DNA of 37,947 nucleotides from Microbacterium album (GCF_014643695.1 NZ_BMJY01000006.1:139108-177054); one strand, 5' to 3'. Numbered from the stretch's first letter, positions 10,192 through 17,037 are shown. Translations and numbers: made by a program. Notes: generated by a model not told the origin, from the letters alone.

Positions 10192-10197
10192 GAACGC

Positions 10198-10509
10198 ATG
10201 TCCACCGCAGAGTTCCACGGTTACGTGAGCGTCCAGCGCCGGGGCGTCATCGCGCTGCCCGCGGAGCTGCGCCAGCGGCTGCACCTGGACGAGCCCGGTG
10301 CTCAGCTCGAGGTGACTGAGCGGCCCGACGGCGTCGTCGAGCTCCGGCCCTCTCTACCGGTCCCCGCTGATCAGGCCTGGTTCTGGACGGAGCGCTGGCA
10401 GCAGCGTGAGCGCGAGGTCGATGAGCACGTCGCAGCCGGCGAGGTCACGACCTTCGACACGGGCGAGGACTTCCTCGCCCACGTCGATCGGCTTGACGAG
10501 TCCTCGTGA
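10198..10509 (+). CDS. AbrB/MazE-type antitoxin
   Basis: A 103-aa protein. Residues 5-50 form a swapped-hairpin AbrB/SpoVT-like DNA-binding domain (VSVQRRGVIALPAELRQRL, then a Val/Glu-rich strand ending VVELRP). The C-terminal half (WFWTERWQQREREV to DRLDESS) is acidic and probably disordered until it wraps the toxin, as in MazE-like antitoxins. Its stop overlaps the GTG of the next gene, so the two are coupled. It should neutralise the toxin and autorepress the operon. The start is fixed by the -10 box 6 nt upstream. Confidence 0.82.
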   Translation: MSTAEFHGYVSVQRRGVIALPAELRQRLHLDEPGAQLEVTERPDGVVELRPSLPVPADQAWFWTERWQQREREVDEHVAAGEVTTFDTGEDFLAHVDRLDESS

Positions 10510-10817
10510 AGTTCGAGGTCACGCCGAGCTTCGACAGCGACGTGCGTCGCCTGAAGCCCGAGCACCTGGCCGAGTTCCGTCGGGTTGTTCGCGAGAAGTT
10601 CGTGCCCGCCTGTGACGCCTACGCCGCGGATCCCGCGACGCCCTGGCCGGCATCCCTGCGCGTCAAATCGGTGCGGTCCGCTCCGGGGGTGCTCGAGATG
10701 ACGTGGTCGTTCGCTTCGCCGGACGGCCGCGCGACGTTCGAGCTCGTGACCGTCGACGGCGAGGTGCGGGTGCGCTGGCGGCGGGTCGGCGGTCACGACG
10801 TCTTCAGGAATCCCTGA
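10506..10817 (+). CDS. RelE/ParE-superfamily toxin
   Basis: A 103-aa basic protein translated from a GTG that overlaps the antitoxin stop (GTGA). It opens with MKFEVTPSFDSDVRRL, the helical hairpin start typical of RelE/ParE toxins. It ends with a strand-rich core and WRRVGGHDVFRNP, resembling the RelE-like G-x-H-D-x-F-x-x-P ending. It would be an mRNA interferase (RelE-like) or a gyrase inhibitor (ParE-like); the sequence alone does not decide. Pairing with an AbrB-type rather than a RelB-type antitoxin is a known mixed arrangement. It converges with the phosphopantetheinyl transferase gene 28 bp downstream. Confidence 0.8.
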   Translation: MKFEVTPSFDSDVRRLKPEHLAEFRRVVREKFVPACDAYAADPATPWPASLRVKSVRSAPGVLEMTWSFASPDGRATFELVTVDGEVRVRWRRVGGHDVFRNP

Positions 10818-10845
10818 CCCACCGATCCGGCGCCTTGCTCCGGCG

Positions 10846-11592
10846 TCACGAGCGCGGGGGAGGGGCGATCGCGATGCTCAGCACGTGCTCCGCGGGACCG
10901 GGGATCGTCGCGACCTCGATGGCGGGGGCGCGGCCCGGCACGCTCGCGATGACGGCGCCGGGCAGGGAGAGCGCGGAGGCCGGTCCGAACCGGACGTCCG
11001 CGGGCGGCACGCGCACGCCGCGCCCGTCGGCCTTGAGCGCGGCCTCGATGCGCGTCCATCCGCGCAGATCCGGCGGCGGCGCCGGCGCGAACAGCCGGTC
11101 GAGATCCGGCAGTCGCTGCGCGGCATCCCCCGCCTCCACGTCGACGCCGATCGCGGCGGCTTCGGTGGCGCGGGCCGCGGCCGCGACCACGAGCGGTCCG
11201 GCATACGCCACGCTCAGCACGACGGGCGCGGCGACGGCCCGTGGCCGCCCGTGCGCGCCGCCGCATCGGTCGCACCGGCTCGACAGCGTGATCGGATGAC
11301 CGGGGGCGAGCTCTCCGATCAGCTCGGCCAGCAGCATCCGTCCCGTGAGGAACCTGCTCGCCGCCGTGCCGTTCAGCCCGGCCCAGCGCCGCCGTTGCGC
11401 ATCCCCCAGCGCGTCGAGGAGCGCGTCGGCCTCGGTCGGCGTGCCGCGGTGAGCGTGCGCCCAGGCCACGAGGGCCGGGCCCACGCAGATCCTGTGCCGG
11501 GCGCCCCCGCTCTGTTGCGGCTCCGACCGATCCGCCCTGTGGACACGGCCTGCCGTCATCCGCATCGCGTCATTCACGTCGCATACCGCCAC
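10846..11592 (-). CDS. Sfp-type 4'-phosphopantetheinyl transferase
   Basis: A 248-aa enzyme that would transfer 4'-phosphopantetheine from CoA to the serine of carrier domains. The diagnostic motifs are AIGVDVEAGD (Mg-binding Asp/Glu) and WTRIEAALKADGRG, equivalent to the W-x-x-K-E-A-x-x-K block. A small RCDRCGGAHGRPR segment precedes the substrate region, as in other actinobacterial Sfp-like proteins. The start is uncertain: 11592, 11565 and 11559 are all in frame, and I kept the longest. It lies about 2 kb from the Pls-type synthetase, whose Ser548 needs this modification. It is the only such enzyme in the window, so a functional link is plausible. It is transcribed towards the toxin gene. 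Confidence 0.85.
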   Translation of the reverse strand: MAVCDVNDAMRMTAGRVHRADRSEPQQSGGARHRICVGPALVAWAHAHRGTPTEADALLDALGDAQRRRWAGLNGTAASRFLTGRMLLAELIGELAPGHPITLSSRCDRCGGAHGRPRAVAAPVVLSVAYAGPLVVAAAARATEAAAIGVDVEAGDAAQRLPDLDRLFAPAPPPDLRGWTRIEAALKADGRGVRVPPADVRFGPASALSLPGAVIASVPGRAPAIEVATIPGPAEHVLSIAIAPPPRS

Positions 11593-11622
11593 CCGTACCC
11601 GTAGCGCGCAGGGCGCGAGGCG

Positions 11623-11964
11623 CTACGCGCGGAGGACCTTCTCCATCGCCTTCCCGCGGGCGATCTCGTCCACGAGCTTGTCGAGGTACCGGATCTTCTG
11701 CATGAGGGGATCCTCGATGTCCTCCACGCGCTTGCCGCAGATCACGCCGGTGATGAGGGAGGCGTTCGGATGCAAGCGGGCGTCCGCGAAGAACTCCTCG
11801 AACGTCGTGCCCGCCTCGAGGTGGCGAGCCAGCTCGGCGTCGTCGAAACCCGTGAGCCAGGTGATCACCTGGTGCAGTTCCTCGCGCGTACGGCCCTTCT
11901 TCTCCACCTTCGTGACGTAGTGGGGGTACACGGATGCGAAAGGCATCGAGAAGATCCGGCTCAC
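11623..11964 (-). CDS. DUF2200-family protein
   Basis: A 113-aa cytoplasmic protein from GTG 11964. It has the pattern [20 protein letters not shown], an [13 protein letters not shown] segment, and a C-terminal [22 protein letters not shown] recognise these as DUF2200, a small family of unknown function common in proteobacteria and actinobacteria. No catalytic motif is evident. It lies 30 bp upstream of the phosphopantetheinyl transferase on the same strand, so the two may share a transcript. Confidence 0.8.
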   Translation of the reverse strand: MSRIFSMPFASVYPHYVTKVEKKGRTREELHQVITWLTGFDDAELARHLEAGTTFEEFFADARLHPNASLITGVICGKRVEDIEDPLMQKIRYLDKLVDEIARGKAMEKVLRA

Positions 11965-11989
11965 GTCAGCAAGGGTAACCCCGCATCGG

Positions 11990-12061
11990 TGCCCCTGGAG
12001 GGACTCGAACCCCCAACCGTTTCCTTAGGACGGAACTGCTCTTCCATTGAGCTACAGAGGC
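11990..12061 (-). tRNA. tRNA-Arg (anticodon CCT)
   Basis: On the minus strand a 72-nt cloverleaf can be drawn. Acceptor GCCTCTG pairs with CAGGGGC, and the D stem is GCTC/GAGC. The anticodon loop GTCCTAA has anticodon CCT for AGG codons, and the T arm is GGGGG-TTCGAGT-CCCTC. Discriminator A is followed by CCG, so CCA is not fully encoded. The outermost anticodon-stem pair is G-A, a small irregularity. Confidence 0.93.
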
Positions 12062-12094
12062 TGGCCCGGCCAGTCTAGCCGGGTGCGGGACGCG

Positions 12095-12132
12095 GCACGG
12101 CGCCACCCGGGCCGAGCCGGATGGCGCCGTGC
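12095..12132 (-). terminator. Hairpin terminator downstream of the HesB-like gene
   Basis: GCACGGCGCCA (12095-12105) and TGGCGCCGTGC (12122-12132) are perfect inverted repeats just beyond the HesB-like stop codon and before the tRNA gene. There is no T-tract. Confidence 0.6.
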
Positions 12133-12145
12133 GGGGAGTCGCGCG

Positions 12146-12427
12146 CTACTGCTGCAGGGCGAGCGCGAAGCGAACGCCCTCCTGCGTCACCTGAGCGTCG
12201 AGCACCTTGTCGTCGAGCTCGCCGGCCGCAGCCTCTTCGAGGAAGACGCGGGCCTCGCCGTTCTCGACGACGGTGTCGCCCTGCTCGGGCGCCGGCGCGA
12301 GCGTCAGCGCGTAGCCCTCGGCAGACGCGCTCGTGCCCTGGATGCGAAGACCCGCGGTCGCGGCATCCGGGGTCTGCGAAACGATGGTGCGGACGGCGTC
12401 CGCGGCGTTCTCGGTGAGCGTGAGCAT
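12146..12427 (-). CDS. HesB/IscA-like protein lacking all cysteines
   Basis: A 93-aa protein from ATG 12427, preceded by GGAAGGAGA. It starts MLTLTENAADAVRTIVSQ and continues with GLRIQGTSASAEGYAL and GDTVVENGEARVFLEEAAAG. This follows the beta-rich A-type carrier (HesB/IscA) fold outline. There is no cysteine in the protein, so the three Fe-S ligands of IscA are absent and it cannot be a conventional Fe-S carrier. Cys-free HesB-like proteins are, I believe, common in actinobacteria with unknown function. It lies downstream of lsr2 on the same strand, behind a hairpin. Confidence 0.78.
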   Translation of the reverse strand: MLTLTENAADAVRTIVSQTPDAATAGLRIQGTSASAEGYALTLAPAPEQGDTVVENGEARVFLEEAAAGELDDKVLDAQVTQEGVRFALALQQ

Positions 12428-12488
12428 GATGTGCTCTCCTTCCCTCGGGACCGGCCACGATTCCGAGAATGAGAGCGGGATGCAAGCA

Positions 12489-12538
12489 TCACGCCCGACG
12501 CCCAGCAGATACACACCTGCATCGGGCGCCGGGCGTGA
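12489..12538 (-). terminator. Hairpin terminator downstream of lsr2
   Basis: TCACGCCCG (12489-12497) pairs with CGGGCGTGA (12530-12538), and inner CGCCC/GGGCG pairing extends the stem. It lies between the lsr2 stop and the HesB-like gene. Confidence 0.6.
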
Positions 12539-12554
12539 CCGGCTCAGAGGCGCG

Positions 12555-12899
12555 TCAGTGCGCGGCCTCGTACGCCTCGATGATCGTCGCCGGAACGCGA
12601 CCGCGCTCCGAGACCTTGTAGCCATTCTGCTTGGCCCATTCGCGGATCGGACCGTAGTCCGTCTGACCGCCGCGGCGCCGCCCCCGAGGCGCCGAAGAGG
12701 ACGAGGATCCACCCGACATGCGTCGGGCGGCCGAGATATAGGGCGTGAAGGTGTCGCGGAGAGACTGCGCATTCTCCGCGGTGAGGTCGATCTCGTAGCT
12801 CTTACCGTCAAGGGAGAAGAGTACGGTCTCGCCTTCGCCGGGCTCCAGGACGGTGCCGTCCAGGTCGTCGACGAGCTGATGAACGATTTTCCTTGCCAT
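12555..12899 (-). CDS. lsr2: Lsr2, H-NS-like nucleoid-associated protein
   Basis: A 114-aa xenogeneic silencer. The N-terminal oligomerisation domain (MARKIVHQLVDDLDGT, then VLFSLDGKSYEIDLTAENA) and the C-terminal DNA-binding domain with the minor-groove RGR motif (VSERGRVPATIIEAYEAAH) are complete. A Ser/Gly/Arg linker near residues 65-80 joins them. It binds AT-rich DNA and represses horizontally acquired genes. The ATG at 12899 lies 6 nt after a TATGAT -10 box, so it is probably leaderless. A perfect palindrome ATGCCGGCAT (12919-12928) lies just upstream of the -10 and could be a control site. Its presence supports an actinobacterial host. Confidence 0.96.
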   Translation of the reverse strand: MARKIVHQLVDDLDGTVLEPGEGETVLFSLDGKSYEIDLTAENAQSLRDTFTPYISAARRMSGGSSSSSAPRGRRRGGQTDYGPIREWAKQNGYKVSERGRVPATIIEAYEAAH

Positions 12900-12905
12900 G
12901 AGGAG

Positions 12906-12911
12906 ATCATA
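12906..12911 (-). promoter_or_regulatory. -10 box of lsr2 (leaderless)
   Basis: TATGAT on the minus strand, six nucleotides before the lsr2 ATG. The -35 is not recognisable. Confidence 0.55.
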
Positions 12912-13012
12912 ACTCGTCATGCCGGCATACCGGTGGGTAATTCTGCCCGGCGTTTTGCGGTCCGTCGCGCCGGATAGGGGTCCGATATGGAGCAAAGGCG
13001 CCGGGCAGAGGA

Positions 13013-13903
13013 TTAAGGAAGCAGGCCCCATTTACGAGACCGGGCCACGGCGGCGTGGCGTGTCGAGGCGCCGAGTTTCGCCATGGCAGAGCTCAGGTAT
13101 GCTTTGACGGTCGCCTCACGGAGTCCGAGCAGCGCGCCGATCTCGGCATTCGTCTCTCCCAACGCGACTCTCGCCAGGACGTCGATCTCCCGGGGTGACA
13201 GCTTGACGTCCGATTTCTTCACCGCTGCAGAGGCTTCGGGCAGTCCGGAAAGGGAGGCGAGCTTACGCTCGAGTTCCTCGAGTCGCCCGCGAATGTCCGC
13301 GTCCGCGACATCGGCTGTGATTCGACGCAATTCGGCATAGCTCTCGCGAAGCTCTTCGCGCTGGGATGCCGAAAGGGGTTCCGGAGCGCGCGATACGCTG
13401 TGCGTGTCGTGCGGGGTCACGTCCCGCAGGGCAGCGACGCGGCGGTCCACCTCGGCGCGCACCCGCAGCTCGGTCGCGACGGCATCGGCCACGCGCATCG
13501 CCGGCGCGGCGCTCACATCGCCCACGCCCCAGGGGCCCCACGTGCCGCCGTAGAGCACGCCGCGCGGCTGGCCCTCCACGATGATCGGCGCGGCCAGGAG
13601 CGTACCGATGCCCTCCCCGAGGATGTACCGGTCATAGTCATGCGTGATCTGCCGCGCGGAGCGGTAATCGCCCGTCATGCGCGGCCGCAGCTCCTGCATC
13701 GCCCGGCCCCCGAGGCCGCGCTCGATTTTTACGGCGAGGCCCTCGAGCGCGTTGGTGTGGTTGCCGAGAAACGCGGTCATTCGCGCGGCGCCGTCCTCGA
13801 AGAGGCCGCCGAAGGCCACGGGGAATCGCGTCTGTCGCGCGAGTTCCCGCACCGCGTCCGCCACGAGGCGGCGGTCGTCTGCGCGCTGCTCCTGGAGGGT
13901 CAC
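13013..13903 (-). CDS. GAF-domain LuxR-type transcriptional regulator
   Basis: A 296-aa regulator from GTG 13903. Residues about 20-150 look like a GAF sensor (FPVAFGGLFEDG, then GIGTLLAAPIIVEGQPRGVL). A helical linker follows. The C-terminal LuxR helix-turn-helix is at about 235-290 (LSPREIDVLARVALGETNAE, then REATVKAYLSSAMAKLGAST). No receiver domain or aspartate phosphorylation site is present, so the input is probably a ligand or redox signal in the GAF pocket. Related actinobacterial GAF-LuxR proteins control degradation or stress genes, but the target here is unknown. Two 18-bp direct repeats lie immediately upstream. It is transcribed towards lsr2. Confidence 0.85.
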   Translation of the reverse strand: MTLQEQRADDRRLVADAVRELARQTRFPVAFGGLFEDGAARMTAFLGNHTNALEGLAVKIERGLGGRAMQELRPRMTGDYRSARQITHDYDRYILGEGIGTLLAAPIIVEGQPRGVLYGGTWGPWGVGDVSAAPAMRVADAVATELRVRAEVDRRVAALRDVTPHDTHSVSRAPEPLSASQREELRESYAELRRITADVADADIRGRLEELERKLASLSGLPEASAAVKKSDVKLSPREIDVLARVALGETNAEIGALLGLREATVKAYLSSAMAKLGASTRHAAVARSRKWGLLP

Positions 13904-13914
13904 CGGCTACCTGC

Positions 13915-13958
13915 TTTCGGGGTGACGGCCCCTTTGGTCTTTTCGGGGTGACGGCCCC
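13915..13958. repeat. Two perfect 18-bp direct repeats upstream of the GAF-LuxR gene
   Basis: TTTCGGGGTGACGGCCCC occurs at 13915-13932 and 13941-13958, with centres 26 bp apart (about 2.5 helical turns). Each copy contains a GGGG...CCCC dyad. The pair occupies -12 to -55 relative to the GTG start. It could be an operator or, less likely, a duplicated hairpin in the leader. Confidence 0.7.
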
Positions 13959-14192
13959 ATCGTCGTCGTATGTAGCGTCGAACTTATCACCGGCGCGAGT
14001 GGCGGGAGCTCGACCGCGAATGCCGCGACGGTGAGCCGCCAGCCCGTCGACGACTTCTGCGCGGGCGGACGATCGCACTCGGGACCTCGCGCGGTTCCCG
14101 ATCCCGGCAGGCGCACCTTTCCGCCGCCGCTTTCCGCGGATGCGCCGGTGCCATCGCTGCGAACCGCGACGACGGATTCCGCTATTCGATCG

Positions 14193-15269
14193 TCATTCGT
14201 CGCCTCGGGGCGAGGTCGGGGTCCGCGTTGTTGCGCGCCGGGCGGCGAGACGAGTGAGGAGGGCGATCGTCCGATCCCGCGGGACCGCCCCGCGCTCGGC
14301 GAGTGCGACGCGCATCATGATCTCCGACGCGCGCTGCATGCGACGGGTGCGGCGGCGCCGCTCGCGGTCGTATGCGGTCAGCGCATCGTCGACGGGCAGC
14401 CGCGAGAGCAGGCGCGCGAGCGAGACGGCGTCGAGGATGGACTCACATGCTCCGCGGCCGAGGTTGGGCGTCATCGCGTGGGCCGCGTCGCCGATCAGGA
14501 CGGTCCGTCCCGCGGCGAAGGTGCGAAGGGGCGGCGTGGTCCATACGCGTTGCGCCAGGGTCGTGGGTGGCTCTGCGGCGTCGAGGACCGCCCGGATGCC
14601 GGCGGCTCGGCTGCCGGCGTGCCGGGCCCGGGCGAGGTTGAGCGCCTGCGTCGTGTCGATCCGCCGGGGTCCGGCGTCGCTGCGGAAGGCGGTGTACCAG
14701 TTGGTGCCGTCGCGGTGCGGGCTGATGCCCAGCAGCGCGCCGCGCCCCCAGTATTCGCCGTGCAGTTCCTCGTCGACGCCGTCGGGGAGCACGCCGCGCA
14801 CCGCGAGGTACGGTGTGAGCCGCGCCGCGGCGCGACGGGGCGCGACGGTCGCGCGGACGACGCTGTGCACGCCGTCCGCGCCCACGACGACGGCGCCCGC
14901 CGGAGCCGGGGGCGGCGCGTCCACTCGGCCGACGACGCGCTTCGTCTGCGCGGGGACGGCATCCGCGAGCGCGTGCAGCAGATCGCCGCGGCTGACGAGG
15001 AGGCTGCCCGGCACCGGCGCATCGATCCACGTCCTGCCCGAGGCGGCCCGGAGCCGGAAGCGCTCGACGCGGGGAGCGTCGCCGAGCGCGTCGAGCGCGC
15101 CGATGTCGGCGAGCGCCTCGAGCGCCTCGGGCCACATCGCCAGTGCGGTGCCGGCGACGGGGAGGTCGGGCCGCTGCTCGTGCACGGTGACGTCGAACCG
15201 GTTCGGATCGAGTGCGGCGGCGAGAGTGAGGCCGGCGATGCCGCCGCCGACGATCACGATGGACTGCAT
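14193..15269 (-). CDS. FAD-dependent monooxygenase (PHBH/UbiH type)
   Basis: A 358-aa class A flavoprotein hydroxylase. It shows the N-terminal Rossmann motif IVIVGGGIAGLTLAAAL, the NAD(P)H/FAD-contact DG motif (VVGADGVHSVVR) and the FAD ribityl-binding GD motif (VLIGDAAHAMTPNLGRG). It would use NAD(P)H and O2 to hydroxylate an aromatic or polyketide-like substrate in the cytoplasm. It diverges from a TetR regulator across 79 bp containing an inverted repeat. By analogy with TetR/FAD-monooxygenase pairs, which also include TetX-like antibiotic-modifying enzymes, the regulator probably controls it. The substrate is unknown. The region 13904-14192 between this gene and the GAF-LuxR gene holds the 18-bp repeats and no other gene that I can see. 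Confidence 0.88.
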   Translation of the reverse strand: MQSIVIVGGGIAGLTLAAALDPNRFDVTVHEQRPDLPVAGTALAMWPEALEALADIGALDALGDAPRVERFRLRAASGRTWIDAPVPGSLLVSRGDLLHALADAVPAQTKRVVGRVDAPPPAPAGAVVVGADGVHSVVRATVAPRRAAARLTPYLAVRGVLPDGVDEELHGEYWGRGALLGISPHRDGTNWYTAFRSDAGPRRIDTTQALNLARARHAGSRAAGIRAVLDAAEPPTTLAQRVWTTPPLRTFAAGRTVLIGDAAHAMTPNLGRGACESILDAVSLARLLSRLPVDDALTAYDRERRRRTRRMQRASEIMMRVALAERGAVPRDRTIALLTRLAARRATTRTPTSPRGDE

Positions 15270-15289
15270 GCCGACAGCGTACTATGGAT

Positions 15290-15307
15290 GTAGTGTCCCA
15301 TCACTAC
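15290..15307. promoter_or_regulatory. Candidate TetR operator in the divergent intergenic region
   Basis: GTAGTG-TCCCAT-CACTAC is a perfect 6-bp inverted repeat with a 6-bp spacer, flanked by the direct repeats GGATGTAGT (15286-15294) and GGATGCAGT (15308-15316). It lies between the FAD monooxygenase and TetR starts, where a repressor could control both. Confidence 0.55.
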
Positions 15308-15348
15308 GGATGCAGTCAGTAGCTGGATGGCCTCGTTAGGATGCCGCC

Positions 15349-15885
15349 ATGGCCGACCGCCGATCCGAGCTCGCCGACACCGCCATCGCCATCGTGGCCG
15401 GCGAGGGGCTCCGGGCGCTCACGCACCGCGCGGTGGATCGCGCGGCGGGCGTGCCCGCCGGGACGACGTCGAACTACTTCCGCACGCGCGACGCCGTCGT
15501 CGCCGCGGCCATCTCCCGAATGGAGCAGCGCGACCTGGCGGCGTGGGAGTCGCTGGGGCGCAGCCTGCCCGGCTCACCCTCCGAGCTGGCGGGGATGCTC
15601 GCCGCGGCCGTCGTGGCGCTGGGGGAGCGCGACGCCGCCCAGACCCGCGCGCGCCTCATCCTCTCGCTGGACCGCCCCGACGCCGTCGCCGCCGCGCACG
15701 CCCGCTTCGTCGACCGCGTCGAGCTGCTCCTGCGCGCGGTCGGCGTGACCGACGACCCGCGCCGCCGGGCCCGCCGCATCGTCGACTTCTGCGACGGGGT
15801 GCTGGTGCATGCCGTCGGGGCGCGCCGCAGCGAGCCGCTCGACGAGCAGGAGCTGGCGGCGGCGATGATCGCGCTGATCGCATGA
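15349..15885 (+). CDS. TetR-family transcriptional regulator
   Basis: A 178-aa repressor. The helix-turn-helix spans about residues 5-50 (LADTAIAIVAGEGLRALTHR, then AAGVPAGTTSNYFRTRDAV). The C-terminal ligand domain is helical and not informative about the ligand. The ATG at 15349 lies 6 nt after TAGGAT (15337-15342), indicating a leaderless transcript. It diverges from the FAD monooxygenase, with a candidate operator between them, so an efflux- or modification-type inducible pair is likely. It converges with the tag gene. Confidence 0.9.
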   Translation: MADRRSELADTAIAIVAGEGLRALTHRAVDRAAGVPAGTTSNYFRTRDAVVAAAISRMEQRDLAAWESLGRSLPGSPSELAGMLAAAVVALGERDAAQTRARLILSLDRPDAVAAAHARFVDRVELLLRAVGVTDDPRRRARRIVDFCDGVLVHAVGARRSEPLDEQELAAAMIALIA

Positions 15886-15919
15886 GCACCCGCCGCGGCG
15901 CCGCGGCGGCCGAGCGTGA

Positions 15920-16516
15920 TCAGTCGGCCCAGACCCCGCTCGTGCCGCGCCGGTGGCTGCCCACGAGGTGGGTGTCGACGATGCCCACCGCCTCCATGAG
16001 CGCGAACACCGTGGTGGGGCCGACGAAGCGGAAGCCGCGCCGCTTGAGCTCGCGGGACAGCGCGACCGACTCGGGCGACGAGGACGGGATCTCGGCGAGC
16101 GCGCGCGGAGCCGGGGTCGCGTCGGGCCGGAAGCTCCAGACGAGCTCGGCCAGGCCGCCGTCGGCCCGCAGCTCGATCGTGGCCCGCGCGTTGCCGATGG
16201 TCGCCAGGATCTTCGCGCGGTTGCGGATGATCCCGGCGTCGCCGAGCAGCCGCTCGACGTCCGCGTCGCCGAAGCGCGCGACGGCGTCCGGGTCGAACCC
16301 CGCGAAAGCGGCGCGGAAGTTCTCGCGCTTGCGCAGGATCGTCGCCCACGACAGTCCCGCCTGGAAGCCCTCGAGGCTGAGCCGCTCGAACAGGCCGCGC
16401 TCGTCGCGCACCGGCATGCCCCACTCGGTGTCGTAGTACGCCTGCAGAAGGGGGTCGCGCGATGCCCACAGCGGCCGGGCGAGCCCGTCGGGCCCGGTGA
16501 TCAGATCCTGCGTCAT
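15920..16516 (-). CDS. tag: DNA-3-methyladenine glycosylase I
   Basis: A 198-aa base-excision enzyme that would remove 3-methyladenine from alkylated DNA. Family marks are YYDTEWGMPVRDERGLFERL, LEGFQAGLSWATILRKRENF, the helix-hairpin-helix region DAGIIRNRAKILATIGNA, and FRFVGPTTVFALMEAVG. In E. coli Tag, zinc is held by Cys4, His17 and two C-terminal residues (the zinc snap). Here the N-terminus has no Cys, the His position is Tyr, and the C-terminus reads DTHLVGSHRR, so the snap seems absent, as in a subset of homologues. The ATG at 16516 overlaps the stop of the upstream alkyltransferase-like gene by 4 nt, making a repair operon. Confidence 0.9.
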   Translation of the reverse strand: MTQDLITGPDGLARPLWASRDPLLQAYYDTEWGMPVRDERGLFERLSLEGFQAGLSWATILRKRENFRAAFAGFDPDAVARFGDADVERLLGDAGIIRNRAKILATIGNARATIELRADGGLAELVWSFRPDATPAPRALAEIPSSSPESVALSRELKRRGFRFVGPTTVFALMEAVGIVDTHLVGSHRRGTSGVWAD

Positions 16517-17037
16517 GGGTTCTCCGTTTCGTGTCGTCGCCGGGCGCGCTCCAGGTCCACGAGGAAGCGCTTCGTCTCGGGCTGCGACCCGTACTCGCCG
16601 AGCGAGCCGTCGGCGCGTACGACCCGGTGCACGGGGACCACGAGCGACAGGGGAGTCGTGCGGCACGCGGTCCCTACGGCACGCGCGGCGCGCGGTCGGC
16701 CGGCCGCCGCGGCGATCTCGCCGTAGGCCGCCGTCTCCCCGTACGGGATCTCGCAGACCCGCTGCAGCGCGGTGCGCGCGAAGTCGCGCGTGAGGCCCCA
16801 GTCGAGCGGCACCGTGAAGGCCCGCCGGTCGCCCGCGAAGTACTCCGCGAGCTGCTCATCCAGGGCCGCCGCCGCACCGGGTGCGTGCGCGGGCGCGATG
16901 CCGTGCGCGCGGGCGAGCAGCTCCAGCGCCCATTCCGGATCGTCCGAGGTGACGCGCAGCGCCAGCACGCCGTCCTCGGACAGCACGGCGATCGCCAGGC
17001 CGACGGGGGTGCGCAGCAGGTCGTAGCGGAGGGTCAC
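16513..17037 (-). CDS. MGMT/Ogt-like protein with Val in place of the catalytic Cys
   Basis: A 174-aa protein with the full two-domain layout of O6-alkylguanine-DNA alkyltransferase. The C-terminal domain keeps IPYGETAAYGEIAAAAGRP (helix-turn-helix with tyrosine), the arginine finger (RAARAVG) and the active-site loop. That loop reads VVPVHRVV, so the alkyl-accepting Cys of PCHR is V136 (codon GTG, 16630-16632). Cys codons differ from GTG at more than one position, so a sequencing error is unlikely. The usual N-P before the motif is T-T-P. It therefore cannot self-alkylate there. It resembles alkyltransferase-like proteins (PWHR or PAHR), which bind O6-alkylguanine and recruit nucleotide excision repair. 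ATLs are usually shorter. The GTG at 17037 follows GGGAGC, and the gene overlaps tag. Confidence 0.85.
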   Translation of the reverse strand: MTLRYDLLRTPVGLAIAVLSEDGVLALRVTSDDPEWALELLARAHGIAPAHAPGAAAALDEQLAEYFAGDRRAFTVPLDWGLTRDFARTALQRVCEIPYGETAAYGEIAAAAGRPRAARAVGTACRTTPLSLVVPVHRVVRADGSLGEYGSQPETKRFLVDLERARRRHETENP

